From Shinisaurus crocodilurus (taxonomy: Eukaryota; Chordata; Lepidosauria; Squamata; Shinisauridae): DNA of 64,000 nucleotides. Of this stretch, positions 12,801 to 24,236 are shown one piece after another. The stretch's first letter is position 1, and every line of letters begins with the position of its first letter. The DNA lies in NCBI GenBank assembly GCA_021292165.1, contig CM037880.1, forward strand, positions 27,116,232 to 27,180,231, given 5' to 3'. The translations under genes were made by a program, and so were the position numbers. A model generated the notes under the pieces. That model was not told the origin of the DNA and made no database searches. It saw only the letters and a program-made list of their open reading frames with translations.

Positions 12801-15800
12801 ATACCAAGCCCCTCTATGCCTACCCAGAAGCAAAAATAAGCAGAGTGTCCGATTATTGCTTTCAGCCATCTTCAAAACCCTATAGTGCAGCCTTCCCCAA
12901 GCAGGCACCCTCCAGATGCATTGGAATACAACTCCCCTAACCAGCTCACCCCCTATGCTGGCTAGGGGATCCTGGGAGTTGTAGTCCAACACATCTGGAG
13001 GGTGTCAGGTTGGGGAAAGTTGGTACAGTGCCTTTAACCCACATTTTAATTGATGTTTTACTAGAAGAGTGCAGGGAACATACCAAACATAAATGTTACT
13101 ATTCCACTCTCCTGCTCCAGAGCGTGCCCCCTTCACAGCTGAACTCTGGCTGCTAGCTTTGGGATGGGGGGACAGGGAAGGTGGCATATAGAAGGAGGCA
13201 GAAGCAGCTGAAAAACACCAGTTTGCTTGGGGGAGGGGGAAGCACTGGAGAGGAAGTAAAGCAGCAGCTGTGATTTCAGCTGTGATAACAGCCATGGTTT
13301 TACTCAGAAAGGAAGTAAACAGCACTGCAGCATTTTTCGGTGGCAATTCACCAGCAGGGGAACACCGGGAGGAGACGGACACAAAACATCACCAAGAGCC
13401 AAATGCAGCCCCGCACGTTGCCCATCCCTGGGTTATAGCAATAAAGTTTAGGAAGTGGACCGCCATCAGTCAAAGCCATGGTACCAGTCCGACTGAGTAA
13501 AGTTAACATACTGCACTTTGGTGCTTCATTCATTCAACACTAGAGCACCCAAAACGCTTCTGCAATTAGTTATTATAACAAAGTCAAAAGTTCCAACTTG
13601 CAAATCTGAGATTCCTCTGAACTGTTAGGTGCTGCCTGAGCAAAGCTAAATAGCTGTTGACATATTATGCATAACCTCATAATATGGAGCCATGCCCAGG
13701 TACTGTCTTTAGACAAAGAAGGCTGGCACAATGGCTCAGGTCCGCAAACAGATGGCATTGCCTTGCTGAGATTCCAACTCAACTGCACCACCAGATTTAC
13801 CAAGGTTCCAGTTCATAAACTTTAGGAGGTTGGGCAGACAACTGAAAGGGGGACTGAGGGACCTATTAAAATGCCTATCACACCACATTGGATATGATTC
13901 TCAAGCAAGCACCTCTCAAAGATTACCTGGAGGAATAGTCCTACTTGACCTATGAAATAGTTAATTCCGAACAGAACTACATGCCTGTGAGGCTGCAATA
14001 TCCCCCCTGCCTGGTGGCTCTCTTATTAGGTAATGAAGTTGCCTGCAGCTTCACATTAAGCAGAGAGCAATCAGGCATGGAGGAGGCTCTTTAACCCTTT
14101 CCTTCCTGACCTTTGGCCTGCTCAAAATCCTCTCCCCTCCATCTGTTTTTCTCTGAGAGACAAAATGCATCTTTTATCTCTTGGGGAGAAAAGCAGATGG
14201 GGGAGGGACTTGGAGCAGGCCAAACACAGTACCACCCCTGCCCAATCTGAAGCCACCTGCAGCTGCTTTACCTAATAAGAGTGGGGTGGGGAAGAGAGAG
14301 AAGAATCATGAACTACACATAATATGTAGTTTCACCCCCTGGGAATTCCCAAAATACTGGTTTCTAACTGCTTACCCCATTTGTCAAAGCATTCCTTAAA
14401 TCAGAGTAATTGCAGTCAGCCTTGTGACAAACACTACGGCCAAGAGTTCAGAACTTTGTTTCTATACAGACTAGCACATTTTCAGATAAGCAGTAACCAG
14501 TTGCAGGCTTACCTAATATAACACCCTGAGCTCCTCTGTAATAGCTGGGAGTCAGAGTTCTGAACCGTTCCTGACCTGCAGTGTCCTAGAGAATTCAGAA
14601 AGTTTTAAGTGTCTGTACCTTGATATAGTTAAACATTTTCCTGCCCCTTACCTCACGGAATGAAGTCATCCCTCAGAACAGGCAGTACATGTCCTAATAA
14701 AAGGTATTTTCTGTCTTGCAAGAGTTTCCTGATTTGCGCATTTACTATGAACTCCTTCGGGCCAAGGCCAGGTACCATGTACAGAGTTCAGCAGTTCTTT
14801 ACTGTAGTCAGGAGAATGACTGTGTGAGATGCCAATAGAGCAGTGTTTTCCAACCTTGGGTCCCCATATGTTTTTGGCCTACAACTCCCAGCATGCATGC
14901 TGGGAGTTGTAGACCAAAAACGTATGGGGACCCAAGGTTGGAGAACACTGCAATAGAGGCAGGAGTCTGCCCATACAGACTTACACAAGCAGTGATGTGG
15001 GACAGAAAATTTTCCAGTCGTTAATTTTCCTGCAGAAAATTTTCCATTTTGTAAGTTCATTAATAACAATGAATGGATGCCAATTGCTGGTACAATTTTG
15101 GGCAGGTTTCAAGGTGGTAGTTTCAAGGTTGTAATTCATATTTTTCAGGTGATTATCCCTAGCAAGTATGAGAGAAAATACTGAAATACATATATGCCTT
15201 ATTGTGAAATGGAACTAATAAGTAGTGACAGCAAAACGGAAAGTGCTCCAATAACCTTAGTGGAAGAGAGTTGAACTCTGTTGAAATAGATGAGTGGTTG
15301 TCAGTATATCATGCACAGTTATTTGGGTTGCTAAAATTAGTGTGTCAACAGTTTTAAGTATCTTTGGGGGTTTTTCCCGCTTTCTTAAATGTAAACAGTG
15401 TAAGGGAAGTACATGGCATTGTCTTCAAAGCTCTACAAGTATTCCAGTAATAATTCTTATATAATTGAAAATTTAAAGCACATTAAGTGTGCTTTAATCC
15501 CCCCCGCCCCAAATGTTTCAGGTCAAGAACTTGTGGTGCATTGGGACAAAAATATTAAAATGGGGTACTTTTGTTTTAGCTTTGTCATTTACGAAATACA
15601 AGTAAAATAAATGTGCTAAATTTGATCATGCCCCAAAAATGTTCAGATGCAAACTGAAAACTTTTCCATGAAAATTAACCTAATTTGCATAGGAAAATGT
15701 TCCAATTCAAAAAAAAATCCCCCAAAGCCCCCCAAACACTGTATGCAAGAAGATGGGTTCTCCCTATACCTGGGTTCAGCTTTACACAATTCACCCAGTT

Positions 15801-18800
15801 TGTTCCCTTGGTAAAACCGCAGAAGATTCCCCCCCCCCTTCATTCTAAAGCAGTGTTCTCCAACCTTGGGTCCCCAGATGTGTTTGGCCTACAACTCCCA
15901 GCATGCCCCAGCCAGCGTACGCTGGCTGGGGCATGCTGGGAGTTGTAGGCCAAACACATCTGGGGACCCAAGGTTGGAGAACACTGTTCTAAAGGGAGAT
16001 GGCTGGCTGAGGGATGCTGGGAGTTGTAGGATGTTTTTCTGTCTAAACATGCACAGGATTTCACCCCAAGTGTTCAAAGTCTGTGGCAAAGACCTATATT
16101 TCTCTGTCTTAGTACAGTCATGCCTTGGATTGAGAGCATAATTCGTTCCGGAAATGTGCTTGTAATCCAAAACACTCTTATATCAAAACAAAATCCCCCA
16201 AAAAAATTTGTACAGAGATTTTTAATTTAAGCCATACTACAGTACTTGTATTGCAAGACGTCGCTTGTATATCAAGTTTTAAAAAATTAAATAAATATTT
16301 AAAAATGTGCTTGTCTTGCAAAACGCTCTCAAACCAAGTTACTTGCAATCCAAGGTATTACTGTATATACTAGAAGGCCCCGATTCAGCAATTTTCCATT
16401 CCTTCTAGTTAGCTTTAAAATCCAGCTGAAGAAATTAACCCTAAAGAATTTAAAGCCTGCCTGCTTCCCCAGCACCCTATATTTTGATACTGTGTTTAAT
16501 ATTACACAAAGCCTATTCATGTCAACAGCAACAACTCCAAGTCACATTAGCAGGTTTTTTCATGTAGTGGAAGACATCAACATCAGGCAATCCCAAAGAT
16601 TTTTCAACTTAATACATGTTAACTATAAACAATTTAGAAGTATCTGTCTATAAAAAAAATAAATACGACAGGCTTAGAACAAAGTGCGACAGTGAGCCTT
16701 TATTGTCTTCCCTGTATATAAATACCGGTAGGCTTATGCTGGCTCAGCTTGTCTGAGCGTGGAAAGCTAAGCAGGGTCAAGCCTGGTTATTACTTGGATG
16801 GGGGACCCCTCCTCTAGTTTCGTGCATTGAGCAGGGGATTGGACTCAATAGTCTTGTAGGCTCCTTCCAACTCTATGATCTATGAAATGTATGAAATCTC
16901 CTTGTTCTGTTTATAATCTCTATCCTAGACAGGGCTGGAAGCAAAGAGCAAAATCAATTAAGGGCACAATCCTATGCATGTTTAGACAGAAAAAAGTCCT
17001 ACAACTCCCATGCTGGCTGGGGAATGCTAGGAGTTGTAGGGCTTTATTCTGTCTAAACATGCATAGGATTGTGCCCTACGAATCTTAAAGTATGACATTT
17101 TGAATATCCATACCACTTAATGCAATCACATTTTAAAGTTTTGGTTAAATTGGGAAGTGGGAAGATGGCAAAAGTTTTTAAACCATCTACATTTTCAGCT
17201 TAGCCTCCACAGGAGCAAGAGAAACTCCAGCCATGTTGCAGCCTACTGAAATCTCACTTATCCAATACAAAAATACATTGTCACTTGCCAGCACTTCCTT
17301 TGATTAACACTGAAAAAACTTCCAGATACTAACAACAATTTCAGAATCGCCCAACAATAAAGAAAAGAGTCACATGTTTTCTTATTAGGACTTACCCAGA
17401 TTGCTAGCTTAGCCTTATTTCCATCAACTGAGATTGTTTTCACTTTGAAGTCAACACCTAAAAGACAAAGAGCATTTAGTGCTCTCTCAGACACAAGTTT
17501 GGAACAACAGAGCACAACACAGCCAAGTGAAAGACAGAGAACTTGTTACATACTTATTCTGAAAATAGGCTCTTCCTGGAGCACTTTACTTCTCCCCACT
17601 CCCTTATTCTGGTGCAATGATTTGGGCAAGATAAATATTCAGTCCTTTCACAACATTTTATGCATTCGGATAAGCTACAAGATTGTAGAATATGGAAAGG
17701 TGTTGGTGGGAAAGATATTTTAACTGTTGACTGTGCTATTAAATTTAGCTTAAGAATACACCGACACAAGAGAAATTCAATGTTGAAGGCAAGCTATTGC
17801 AAGGAGATCCAGAACCAAGGGGCCCATTTGTGTAGCAAATTAATTTTGTAAGAATCTGCCTGAAGAATGAACCTAAGACAGCCTCTAAAATAAGTTTCCC
17901 ATCTCTGCACTGCCTTGCTAGCAGAATTCATTCACAAAACAGAGGTGGCAGAAATCTGACAAATGGACCCCTGTTCGTTTTGCTATCTCTGTGAGAGCAG
18001 ATAGATGAAGGGGTTAAGAGCCACATGCATGCAGAGGAACAAAGTTGTGACTGTGCTGCTGTCCCCCACAGTCCTCAGCTAAGGGGAAGGTAGCCGCGTA
18101 GTATCTGCCTCACAATCAAATAAGGACATGCATTCAAAATGGAATGAGAAAGGCAACAGAGAAGAGGTCATGTTAGGGAAGCACGCACCTACTTAGAGAA
18201 ACTTTCTTCACACAGAGAATCAGTTATAGAACCAGTTCTCAGGGTGTAAGGGAGTCGCCTTTACAGAAAAATGTAAGATTCTCTCTACACCACCTTATTT
18301 TGCATGCAACTTGATTGTATGTGGACCTGCTATTCCTCCTCATCAAAACCTGTTAAGTGGCAGCTGTCAACCCCTTCTGCTGAATGATTGTGATGGGATT
18401 CCCTCAGTGGCATCTTTTCCTCTTAAGGATTCCCTCCCTCTTGGATGCCATACTTTCAAAAGTTTACATGTGTGGCCCTACTTCCTCCTTTGATCTATTA
18501 GACCTTGGCACAGCTGAACCACACAAGCTTCACAATTCAAAGCTATTAACATCTACCCCCAAACAAACCCATGCGCTAAATATAGCCATGGCATTTGCAC
18601 TGTCCTAGCGATGTATGCATAATATGCACGAAAACAGAGCCATTACAGTGCTTCTGGAGGAATGTCCACTTTAAAAAATGCTAAAAACTTACAAGACAGT
18701 ACTGACTTTGGAAAGAAAGAAGATGAAGACGTTCCTCCAGAAGCAACGTAATGGTCTCTGATTTTGTGCTCACATGCATATTATTCATACATTGCTAGGA

Positions 18801-21800
18801 CAGTGCAAATGTCATGACTATATTTAGCACAAAGGGTTCAGAGGAGGGCAACAAAGATGATTAGGGGACTGGAAACAAAGCCCCATGAGGAGAGACTGAA
18901 GGAGAACTGGGCATATTTAGCCTTCAGAAGAGAAGACTGAGGAGAGATATGATAGCGCTCTTCAAGTACTTGAAAGGTTGTCACAGAGAGGAGGGCCAGG
19001 ATCTCTTCTCAATCATTCCAGATTGCAGGACATGGGATAATGGGCTCAAGTTACTGGAAGCCAGATTCCGCCTGGACATCAGGAAAAACTTCCTGTTAGA
19101 GCAATAAGACAATGGAACCAACTACCTAGGTAGGTGGTGGGCTCACCCACACTGGAGGCAGTCAAGATGCAGCTGGACAGTCATCTGTCAGGGATGCTTT
19201 GACTTGGATTCCTGCATTGAGCAAGGGGTTGGACTCGATGGCCTGGTAGGCCCCTTCCAACTCTACTATTCTATGATTCTATGAACTCCTCCTGACCAGC
19301 AGCTTTTTAAAACTGTCAATTCCAAGCATGGGGTAGTAACTACATAAAGATGTCTGCTATTTTAGCTGCAATTGAACAGCTTGCATATAAATTGTCTCTT
19401 TAAGACACAATACTGCATGTGTCAAATTAATCTCATTTCAGTGGGAAACACATCATCAGAATAACACAGTGCACTCAGAAGTGTGGAATCAACCCCTTTT
19501 ATTTGTGTTACAGTCAGATTTTGCCTCTCCTCATTTTGTAGCCATTAAGGCTGCAATTCTATGCACATTTACTTCTGAGTAAGGTTGACTGAATTTGCAG
19601 ATATTTACTTCCAAGTAAACATGCATAGGATTGGATTGTAAAAGGATTATATGCTTTGTAAACTGATCTAAGAACGAAGTACACAACTTGCAGTTATTCA
19701 CTATGTTCATGCGCTCAAAGGATGGGTTGAGTCCAGAGTTTTAAGAATTCTTCTACAAAAGTAGGTGGTGCCTTGAAACTATGGAATATTTGATCAAAGT
19801 AGTACAGGCAATGCAAACTTACCAATTGTTGCTGCAAGTTCTGGATCAAATGTATCATCTGTAAATCGTAACAGAAGGCTGTACAAAGGGGGATGGGAGG
19901 AGAGAAGGGGGAAATAGGCATTCTATGAGTTATTTCAGAAATGTGACTATCCTACCAGAGACATTTGTCACAGATTTCAGATTTGCCAAGATACATGGTT
20001 ATAACAGGGAACTCAATCTCCTCTCCACCAGACATTCTTTCAGGACAATCTAATCCTGCTCCAGAAGGAGGAGGAGTTGATAGTCTTTCAGCACTGATTA
20101 AACCTTCTGCACACTAGAACTTGCTATTCCCCTGAGTATCGCCCAAGTATTGACCAAGACAGTATCACAGAATTCATTTTCTAGAACTTGTGCACTTAAG
20201 TTATCAAGTAAAGTTTATATGAAATGTGCTCCATATCAGGTTAAACAAGAGTATTTAAAAATTTGCAGCCAAAATTATGGACTAAAAATTCAGAAGTTTT
20301 GTAAGCTTCAGAATTAGTCTCCTATCTCACAAGTCTTAAAAACAAACAAACAAACAGAATGAGCAAACTAAGCAATGAAAAAGAAACATGATCAAACAGT
20401 TGTGGCATGTGCCAGTGGCCATTCTGAATATTCAAGCTGCAGCCCCCGGCTTGTCCTGTTGTCTGTTTAACAACCCTCACATAACCCATGGTCCCCAAAT
20501 TCAGACATCATGACAAGTCACAGTCACTGCTTGAATATTCAGAATAGAGCCCATGGGCACCTTGGCTTAAATAAGCCACAACAAACCGTGGCAATTGTGC
20601 AAATCCGGTCATTGAGACAGAAGATTATAAACCAAAGCACACAGGTAGCAAAATAAATCCATGTTACTGAACTAGACAGAGACCAAATATTCAAATTGCT
20701 ATAATGGTTAAGAATGAGCTGGGAACTAGTCCCTGCTTGAAATCTGAACTACAAACCCACTAGGTGGTCTTAAGCAAAACACTACTCTCTCAACCTCCCA
20801 ATACTGCAGATAGGTGGCTAATACTGGCCAACTTTATACAACTGCTATAGGCATTCCTGAAGTAATATATGGAAAGCACTTTACACATACTCTCACACTA
20901 TATAACTGGCAAGTTAAGTTGGCGTAGGCAACCTGGTGCCCTCCAGATCTTTTGGACTACAACTGTCATAACCCCCGACCATTGGCCATGTTGGCTGGGA
21001 CAGATTGTCCATATAAAATGCATCACTCTTGCCTCTCCCCTTTCCTTCCACCCTGCCAGTCTCACACCCTGGAAACGAAAGGTTTGAAAAAGTGTCTTGG
21101 CTATGCAGTTAACGCAGCCTCCACTTGCTTTCCAAACAACTGTGATTATTCCAGTGGTTTGATTGTTAGTTTGGAGTCTAAGAATAAATAGATTGTGTGT
21201 GCATGTCTGGTTTCTTTTCTTTGTTTGTTTTATTCATTTGTTTCAATTGAGAAGTGGTATGTAAATATTGCTAAGATAATAAATAAATAAATAAATAAAT
21301 ACAGGTAAGCAGTCAGCTGTAAAAAATGTGAAGCTTCCTAAGGTCATACACTTGGAGATGACCTACCGTAATCCCAAAAAAATTACCAAATCATGCCTGC
21401 CAGCACTGAGTGCTTGCAACATCTTACAGATTCATATACAGTAATACCTTGGATTGCAAGTAACTTGGTTTGAGAGCGTTTTGCAAGACAAGCAAATTTT
21501 TAAATATTTATTTAATATTTTTTTACTTGATATACAAGCGACGTCTTGCAATACAAGTACTGTAGTACAGCTTAAATTAAAAATCTCTGTACACATTTTT
21601 TGGGGGGGATTTCGTTTTTATATAAGAGTGTTTTGGATTACAAGCACGTTTCTGGAACGAATTATGCTCTCAATCCAAGGCATGACTGTACTAAAAAGCG
21701 GGGGGGGGGGGGAAGACAAGTATGGTGATACGTATGTCTTGTCACATTACATGTTTGCCAACCTTTTCCTCTTCTCCAATTTTGTACATTCAGATTTGCG

Positions 21801-23974
21801 GAATCTGTACAATCCAGTGAGGCTGCTTGTACACCTCCAAAATTGGAGGATTACAGGCATCCTATGCAGGGCAGGAAGAGTGCTCCCACTCTGCAAAGCA
21901 GTTAGACAGCCAATGTAACTGCAGTGCTTCGTAGCAGGTGGGAAGGAGGCTGAGGCGCCACCAGGATACTTTGTATCTTGGCAGCGCCTGTCTCCCCCCT
22001 TCCCCATCCCCTGGAATGCCCCCTAAATCTCTTCTCTGAGGTTGCTCTTATGACCTTGGAGAAGCAGGTGGCATGCTTCTTTCCACGCCGGATGCAAGGC
22101 CGGAGGGCGGGAAGCCGCTCCAAGCTCGGAGTCCCAGCTCCAACGTTGGAGTTGTTTTCCAAACTGGGGAGCTGGGTCTCCGAATAATCCTATGGCCCTC
22201 GAGATGCTGCCTAGGGGGCCATAGGATTGCTCTGTCAGTTATTAAAAATACTCAAGTAGCATATACAAGCACACTTGCACAGTGTTATACGAAGCATTAT
22301 TTTGGACTCTGTCTTGCCACAAGGCAGAGTCCAAAACATGACGACAGGCAAGTGCCTGACATTTGTGCAGACAAGTCACATGAGAAATAACTCAGATGTA
22401 CAAGTCAGATAACTTAGTTATGGAAGTGCTCTTTCAAATCATGAATAAGTCTTTAAAATATAGGGTTGCTCCCCACTGCACACCTTTACTATATATTTTA
22501 CTTAGCATCCCAGAGGGTAGCCAGATAGCATATGAACTCATATTATGAAGAATGAGTTCAATTTACAACCTACAGCAGAAAGGCTAGGCCACATTATGTC
22601 ATCCCTCTAAGGAAATTACTCCATCACCAAATTTCTTCATTGATATCAAGGGGAGTATGTGGCATCTAGTTGGTAATTTATGATGCACCCCGTGGACAAG
22701 GCAAAGGTTACTGTGAGTAAGAAATGAGAAGGACCCCATGTATGAACAATTTCCAGAGGGAAGCTGTCTTAAATCTATTGTAGCAGAAACAACAACAAGC
22801 CTTGTGGCACCTTAAAGACTAACAAGTTTATTTTGGCATGTCTGCATTTAATTTCCTTCTGACCTCACTGTTTACAATTCTCCTACCCACCCACCATATG
22901 TGCCATATAAAACCTGAAACTCAGTTACACTTCCTACATCTTTTGAAGTGGGCTATAGCTCATGAAAGCTTATGCCAAAATAAATGTGTTTGTCTTTAAG
23001 GTGCCACAAGACTCTTTGTTGTTTTCAACTATAAACAGAAGATAAGCAAGACAGAAGAGCAGCTTTAGAAAAGGGAGTAAGGAGAATCATTTACTTCTGA
23101 CAGCAAACTGAAGGCTGGAAAATTACTAGGGAGGGAGCTAAGAAGATAGGGGAGAAAGCAGACGAGTGCTAGACCTGGATCAGGGAAACCACCTCGACCA
23201 TAAACTTAGCATATGGACCCAGGCAAGCCGTCCAGCTCCCCACCTATAAAGGCAAGTGTAACAGTGACCCACATACCTCAGATGTTACAAGGGCAACATC
23301 AGAAGGCGGAGCAAAAGTGGTGCCATTTTCCTCCTGCCCAAGCCCAGAAGCAACTAATTCGAATCTAGGCTCAACTCCGGAACCAGTTCCCATTATCAAG
23401 TCAAGCCACGCAACGACAAAGGACGCAGTGCCTCTGAGCATGTGCAAAGGGTGCCACTCCCTCGCTGCTAAACAATGGGAAGGAAAGGCTTCAAAATATC
23501 TACCCATCGGCCGGGGGGGGGGGAGGAGGAGGAAGAAGTAGTTTCGGGAATAGATGCCAAAGTTAGGGGGCGTGGCTCCTAGACAAGCTTGAGCTCCGGT
23601 GCCTCTCTTCCCCCACAACCTCCAGAATTAAGGACCCGGTCCGCCGCACACTCAGTCGAGAGTAAGCCCCACTGGAGTCAGTGGAAGTTATTCCCGAGTA
23701 AATATGGGCAGGATGATGTTGCAAGTTACTAGGAGGGAGGGCTGGTTACTCCGCCGCCGCCGCCGGGCGGGCGGGCGGCGGGGCCGCCTCCATGCCAAGG
23801 AGGACTGCCGGACAAGGCCTACCCGGGGTGGGGCGAGAAAGGCCAAGCGATAAAAAGGGAGCAGGCGCGGCCATGACAAGCCCCCGGCCACAGAGAGGAG
23901 ACCTACCTAGACTTGCCGACGCCGCTCTCGCCGATGATGAGGATCTTCAGCGTGGTCAAAATATCCTCGTCCAT
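9684..23974 (-). CDS. RAB18: RAB18, small GTPase (seven coding exons, complete)
   Basis: Coding exons, in transcript order, are 23907-23974, 19823-19878, 17396-17457, 14513-14585, 12390-12508, 12239-12305 and 9684-9856. All introns are GT..AG and the phases agree. They total 618 nt, or 205 residues plus TAA. Visible motifs are the P-loop GESGVGKS (residues 15-22), switch I Thr40, the DTAGQE switch II motif (63-68, catalytic Gln67), the base-binding NKID (122-125) and SAK (151-153). The protein ends in CSVL, with cysteines at 198 and 202 available for prenylation. RAB18 is known to act on ER and lipid-droplet membranes, with RAB3GAP1/2 as exchange factor. The protein is one residue shorter than the 206-aa human form, in the variable tail before the prenylation motif. 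No disabling change is seen. Introns hold hAT, Tigger-like, CR1 and 5S-SINE insertions. Confidence 0.96.
10235..10580. repeat. ACCATGG-motif repeat (copy 1)
   Basis: Contains GGGCTGGTTCACAAGACACA, TTAGCCATGGGTGCTG and ACCATGGCTTGTTTCC; several GGCTTGTT and AACCC blocks in both orientations. Related copies are at 20385, 40165, 46265 and 47890. Confidence 0.5.
12239..12305 (-). CDS. RAB18: RAB18 coding exon 6
   Basis: This 67-bp exon follows a ttatag acceptor and ends at a gtaagt donor. It encodes [18 protein letters not shown] and the start of the strand leading to the SAK motif. The intron separating it from exon 5 is only 84 bp. Confidence 0.95.
12390..12508 (-). CDS. RAB18: RAB18 coding exon 5
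   Basis: This 119-bp exon runs from a tttcag acceptor to a gtatgt donor. It encodes residues 87-126, including [10 protein letters not shown] and the NKID guanine-specificity motif. Confidence 0.95.
12642..13430. mobile_element. hAT element in RAB18 intron 4, with a nested MITE
   Basis: Ends are CAGGGGTGGGCAACTTT and, inverted, CAGGGATGGGCAAC. Flanking octamers AGTTATAG and GGTTATAG match 7/8. A smaller palindromic hAT MITE is nested at about 12892-13018. Confidence 0.75.
12892..13018. mobile_element. palindromic hAT MITE nested in hAT element
   Basis: Inverted arms carry CCTCCAGATGCATTGGA and TCCAACACATCTGGAGGG. Flanks CTATAGTG and GTACAGTG are a 6/8 match. The insertion interrupts the host hAT element 12642-13430. 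Confidence 0.65.
14513..14585 (-). CDS. RAB18: RAB18 coding exon 4
   Basis: This 73-bp exon begins with the DTAGQE switch II motif after a ctctag acceptor. It ends in a split Val codon before gtaagc. Residues 63-87. Confidence 0.95.
14839..14950. mobile_element. palindromic hAT MITE, CAGTGTTCTCC family (copy A)
   Basis: The 112-bp element is a palindrome with about 3 mismatches in 56 bp. Exact 8-bp target duplications CAATAGAG flank it at 14831-14838 and 14951-14958, in RAB18 intron 3. Confidence 0.9.
15851..15986. mobile_element. palindromic hAT MITE (copy B), perfect 136-bp palindrome
   Basis: The 68-bp arms are exactly complementary with no spacer; the centre is GCGTACGC. Exact duplications TTCTAAAG lie at 15843-15850 and 15987-15994. 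Confidence 0.95.
16115..16363. mobile_element. Tigger/mariner-like MITE (copy 1)
   Basis: Ends CAGTCATGCCTTGGATTGAG and, inverted, CAGTAATACCTTGGATTGCA, flanked by TA on both sides. The element is 249 bp with imperfect inverted arms, in RAB18 intron 3. Confidence 0.8.
16732..16886 (+). mobile_element. 5S rRNA-derived SINE with CR1-type tail (copy 3)
   Basis: Positions 16764-16808 closely match the 3' half of vertebrate 5S rRNA: AGCTAAGCAGGGTC, then CCTGGTTATTACTTGGATGG. The second half matches the CR1 3' tail (GGATTGGACTC...CCTTCCAACTCTATGAT). Confidence 0.8.
16961..17079. mobile_element. palindromic MITE of the same family (copy 2)
   Basis: Arms GGGCACAATCCTATGCATGT (plus) and the complement at the far end are nearly identical over about 50 bp. 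Flanks TAA and TAC. Confidence 0.65.
17396..17457 (-). CDS. RAB18: RAB18 coding exon 3
   Basis: This 62-bp exon runs from a ttttag acceptor to a gtaagt donor. It encodes [21 protein letters not shown], written here as residues 42-62 in two blocks: [10 protein letters not shown] and [11 protein letters not shown]. It ends on a complete Trp codon. Confidence 0.95.
18552..18838. repeat. imperfect inverted repeat, arms of about 95 bp
   Basis: The outer blocks GCTAAATATAGCCATGGCAT and ATGTCATGACTATATTTAGC pair. The arms continue to GGAGGAATGTC and GACGTTCCTCC around an unpaired centre of about 70 bp. Probably an old MITE. Confidence 0.7.
18835..19284 (+). mobile_element. CR1 LINE 3' end
   Basis: This is a 5'-truncated CR1: it begins in the conserved GAGGAGGGCAAC region and ends in the CR1 tail CCTTCCAACTCTA followed by ATTCTATGATTCTATGA. 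It lies in RAB18 intron 2. Confidence 0.85.
19823..19878 (-). CDS. RAB18: RAB18 coding exon 2
   Basis: This 56-bp exon follows a tgtacag acceptor and ends at a gtaagt donor. It encodes residues 23-42, including switch I with Thr40. Confidence 0.95.
20385..20625. repeat. ACCATGG-motif repeat (copy 3)
   Basis: Blocks GGCATGTGCCAGTGGCC, CACATAACCCATGGTCCCC and GAATATTCAGAATAGAGCCC with inverted partners. RAB18 intron 1. Confidence 0.4.
21439..21688. mobile_element. Tigger/mariner-like MITE (copy 2)
   Basis: Same family in the opposite orientation, TA duplication on both sides. Interior TACTTGATATACAAGCGACG. RAB18 intron 1. Confidence 0.8.
21795..22235. repeat. dispersed repeat shared with 51305-51775 (copy 1)
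   Basis: Shared blocks are GGAGGATTACAGGCATCCTATG, here in two parts: GGAGGATTACAGG and CATCCTATG, then TCCAAACTGGGGAGCTGGG-like sequence, and GGCCATAGGATTGCTCTGT at the end. No recognisable class. Confidence 0.55.
22786..23025. mobile_element. Penelope-like repeat with degenerate hammerhead motif
   Basis: Inverted ends carry TTGTGGCACCTTAAAGACTA and TCTTTAAGGTGCCACAAG. Between them, 22940-22976 looks like a hammerhead core with an intact stem II and GAAA, but altered CUGAUGA and cleavage-site bases. The repeat family is common in amniotes; its link to Penelope-like elements is my inference. Confidence 0.45.
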
Positions 23975-24230
23975 CCCGACAAGCAAGATGCCCGACCCGA
24001 CCAACCCAACACAGGCAGCGGCTCAGTCCCTACGCAGGCTGCCACGTCTTCTGCGCATGCGCTCCCTCCCGTCTCGCTCCTGCCCAGGCGCCGTTGCGCG
24101 CATGCGCCCGAAAAGCCTTCCGCGTTCTGATCTTCACTCCGCCCCTTCCCAGGTGTTGTGTCGCGAGCCGGTCGGTGGGCGGGTCCAGCGCAGGCGCACA
24201 CCAGGATCTTCTAGGTCCCGTCCCCCTTTG
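23740..24230 (-). promoter_or_regulatory. RAB18: CpG-island promoter of RAB18
   Basis: The region is GC-rich and full of CpG, unlike the surrounding AT-rich DNA. It covers RAB18 exon 1 and its 5' flank, including a CCG/GGC run at 23752-23795. There is no clear TATA box, as expected for a housekeeping promoter. Transcription probably starts upstream of 23974, between about 24000 and 24130. An L2/CR1-like LINE end abuts it at 24237. Confidence 0.7.
23907..23974 (-). CDS. RAB18: RAB18 coding exon 1
   Basis: The start codon is at 23974. The exon encodes the N-terminus [10 protein letters not shown] and the whole P-loop, then ends in AG before a gtaggt donor, leaving a split Ser codon. It lies inside the CpG-rich promoter block. 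Confidence 0.95.
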
Positions 24231-24236
24231 TGAGGC

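Noticed and set aside
16764..16808. Possible 5S rRNA gene
   Set aside because: Only the 3' half matches and a CR1 tail follows directly; three dispersed copies indicate a SINE.
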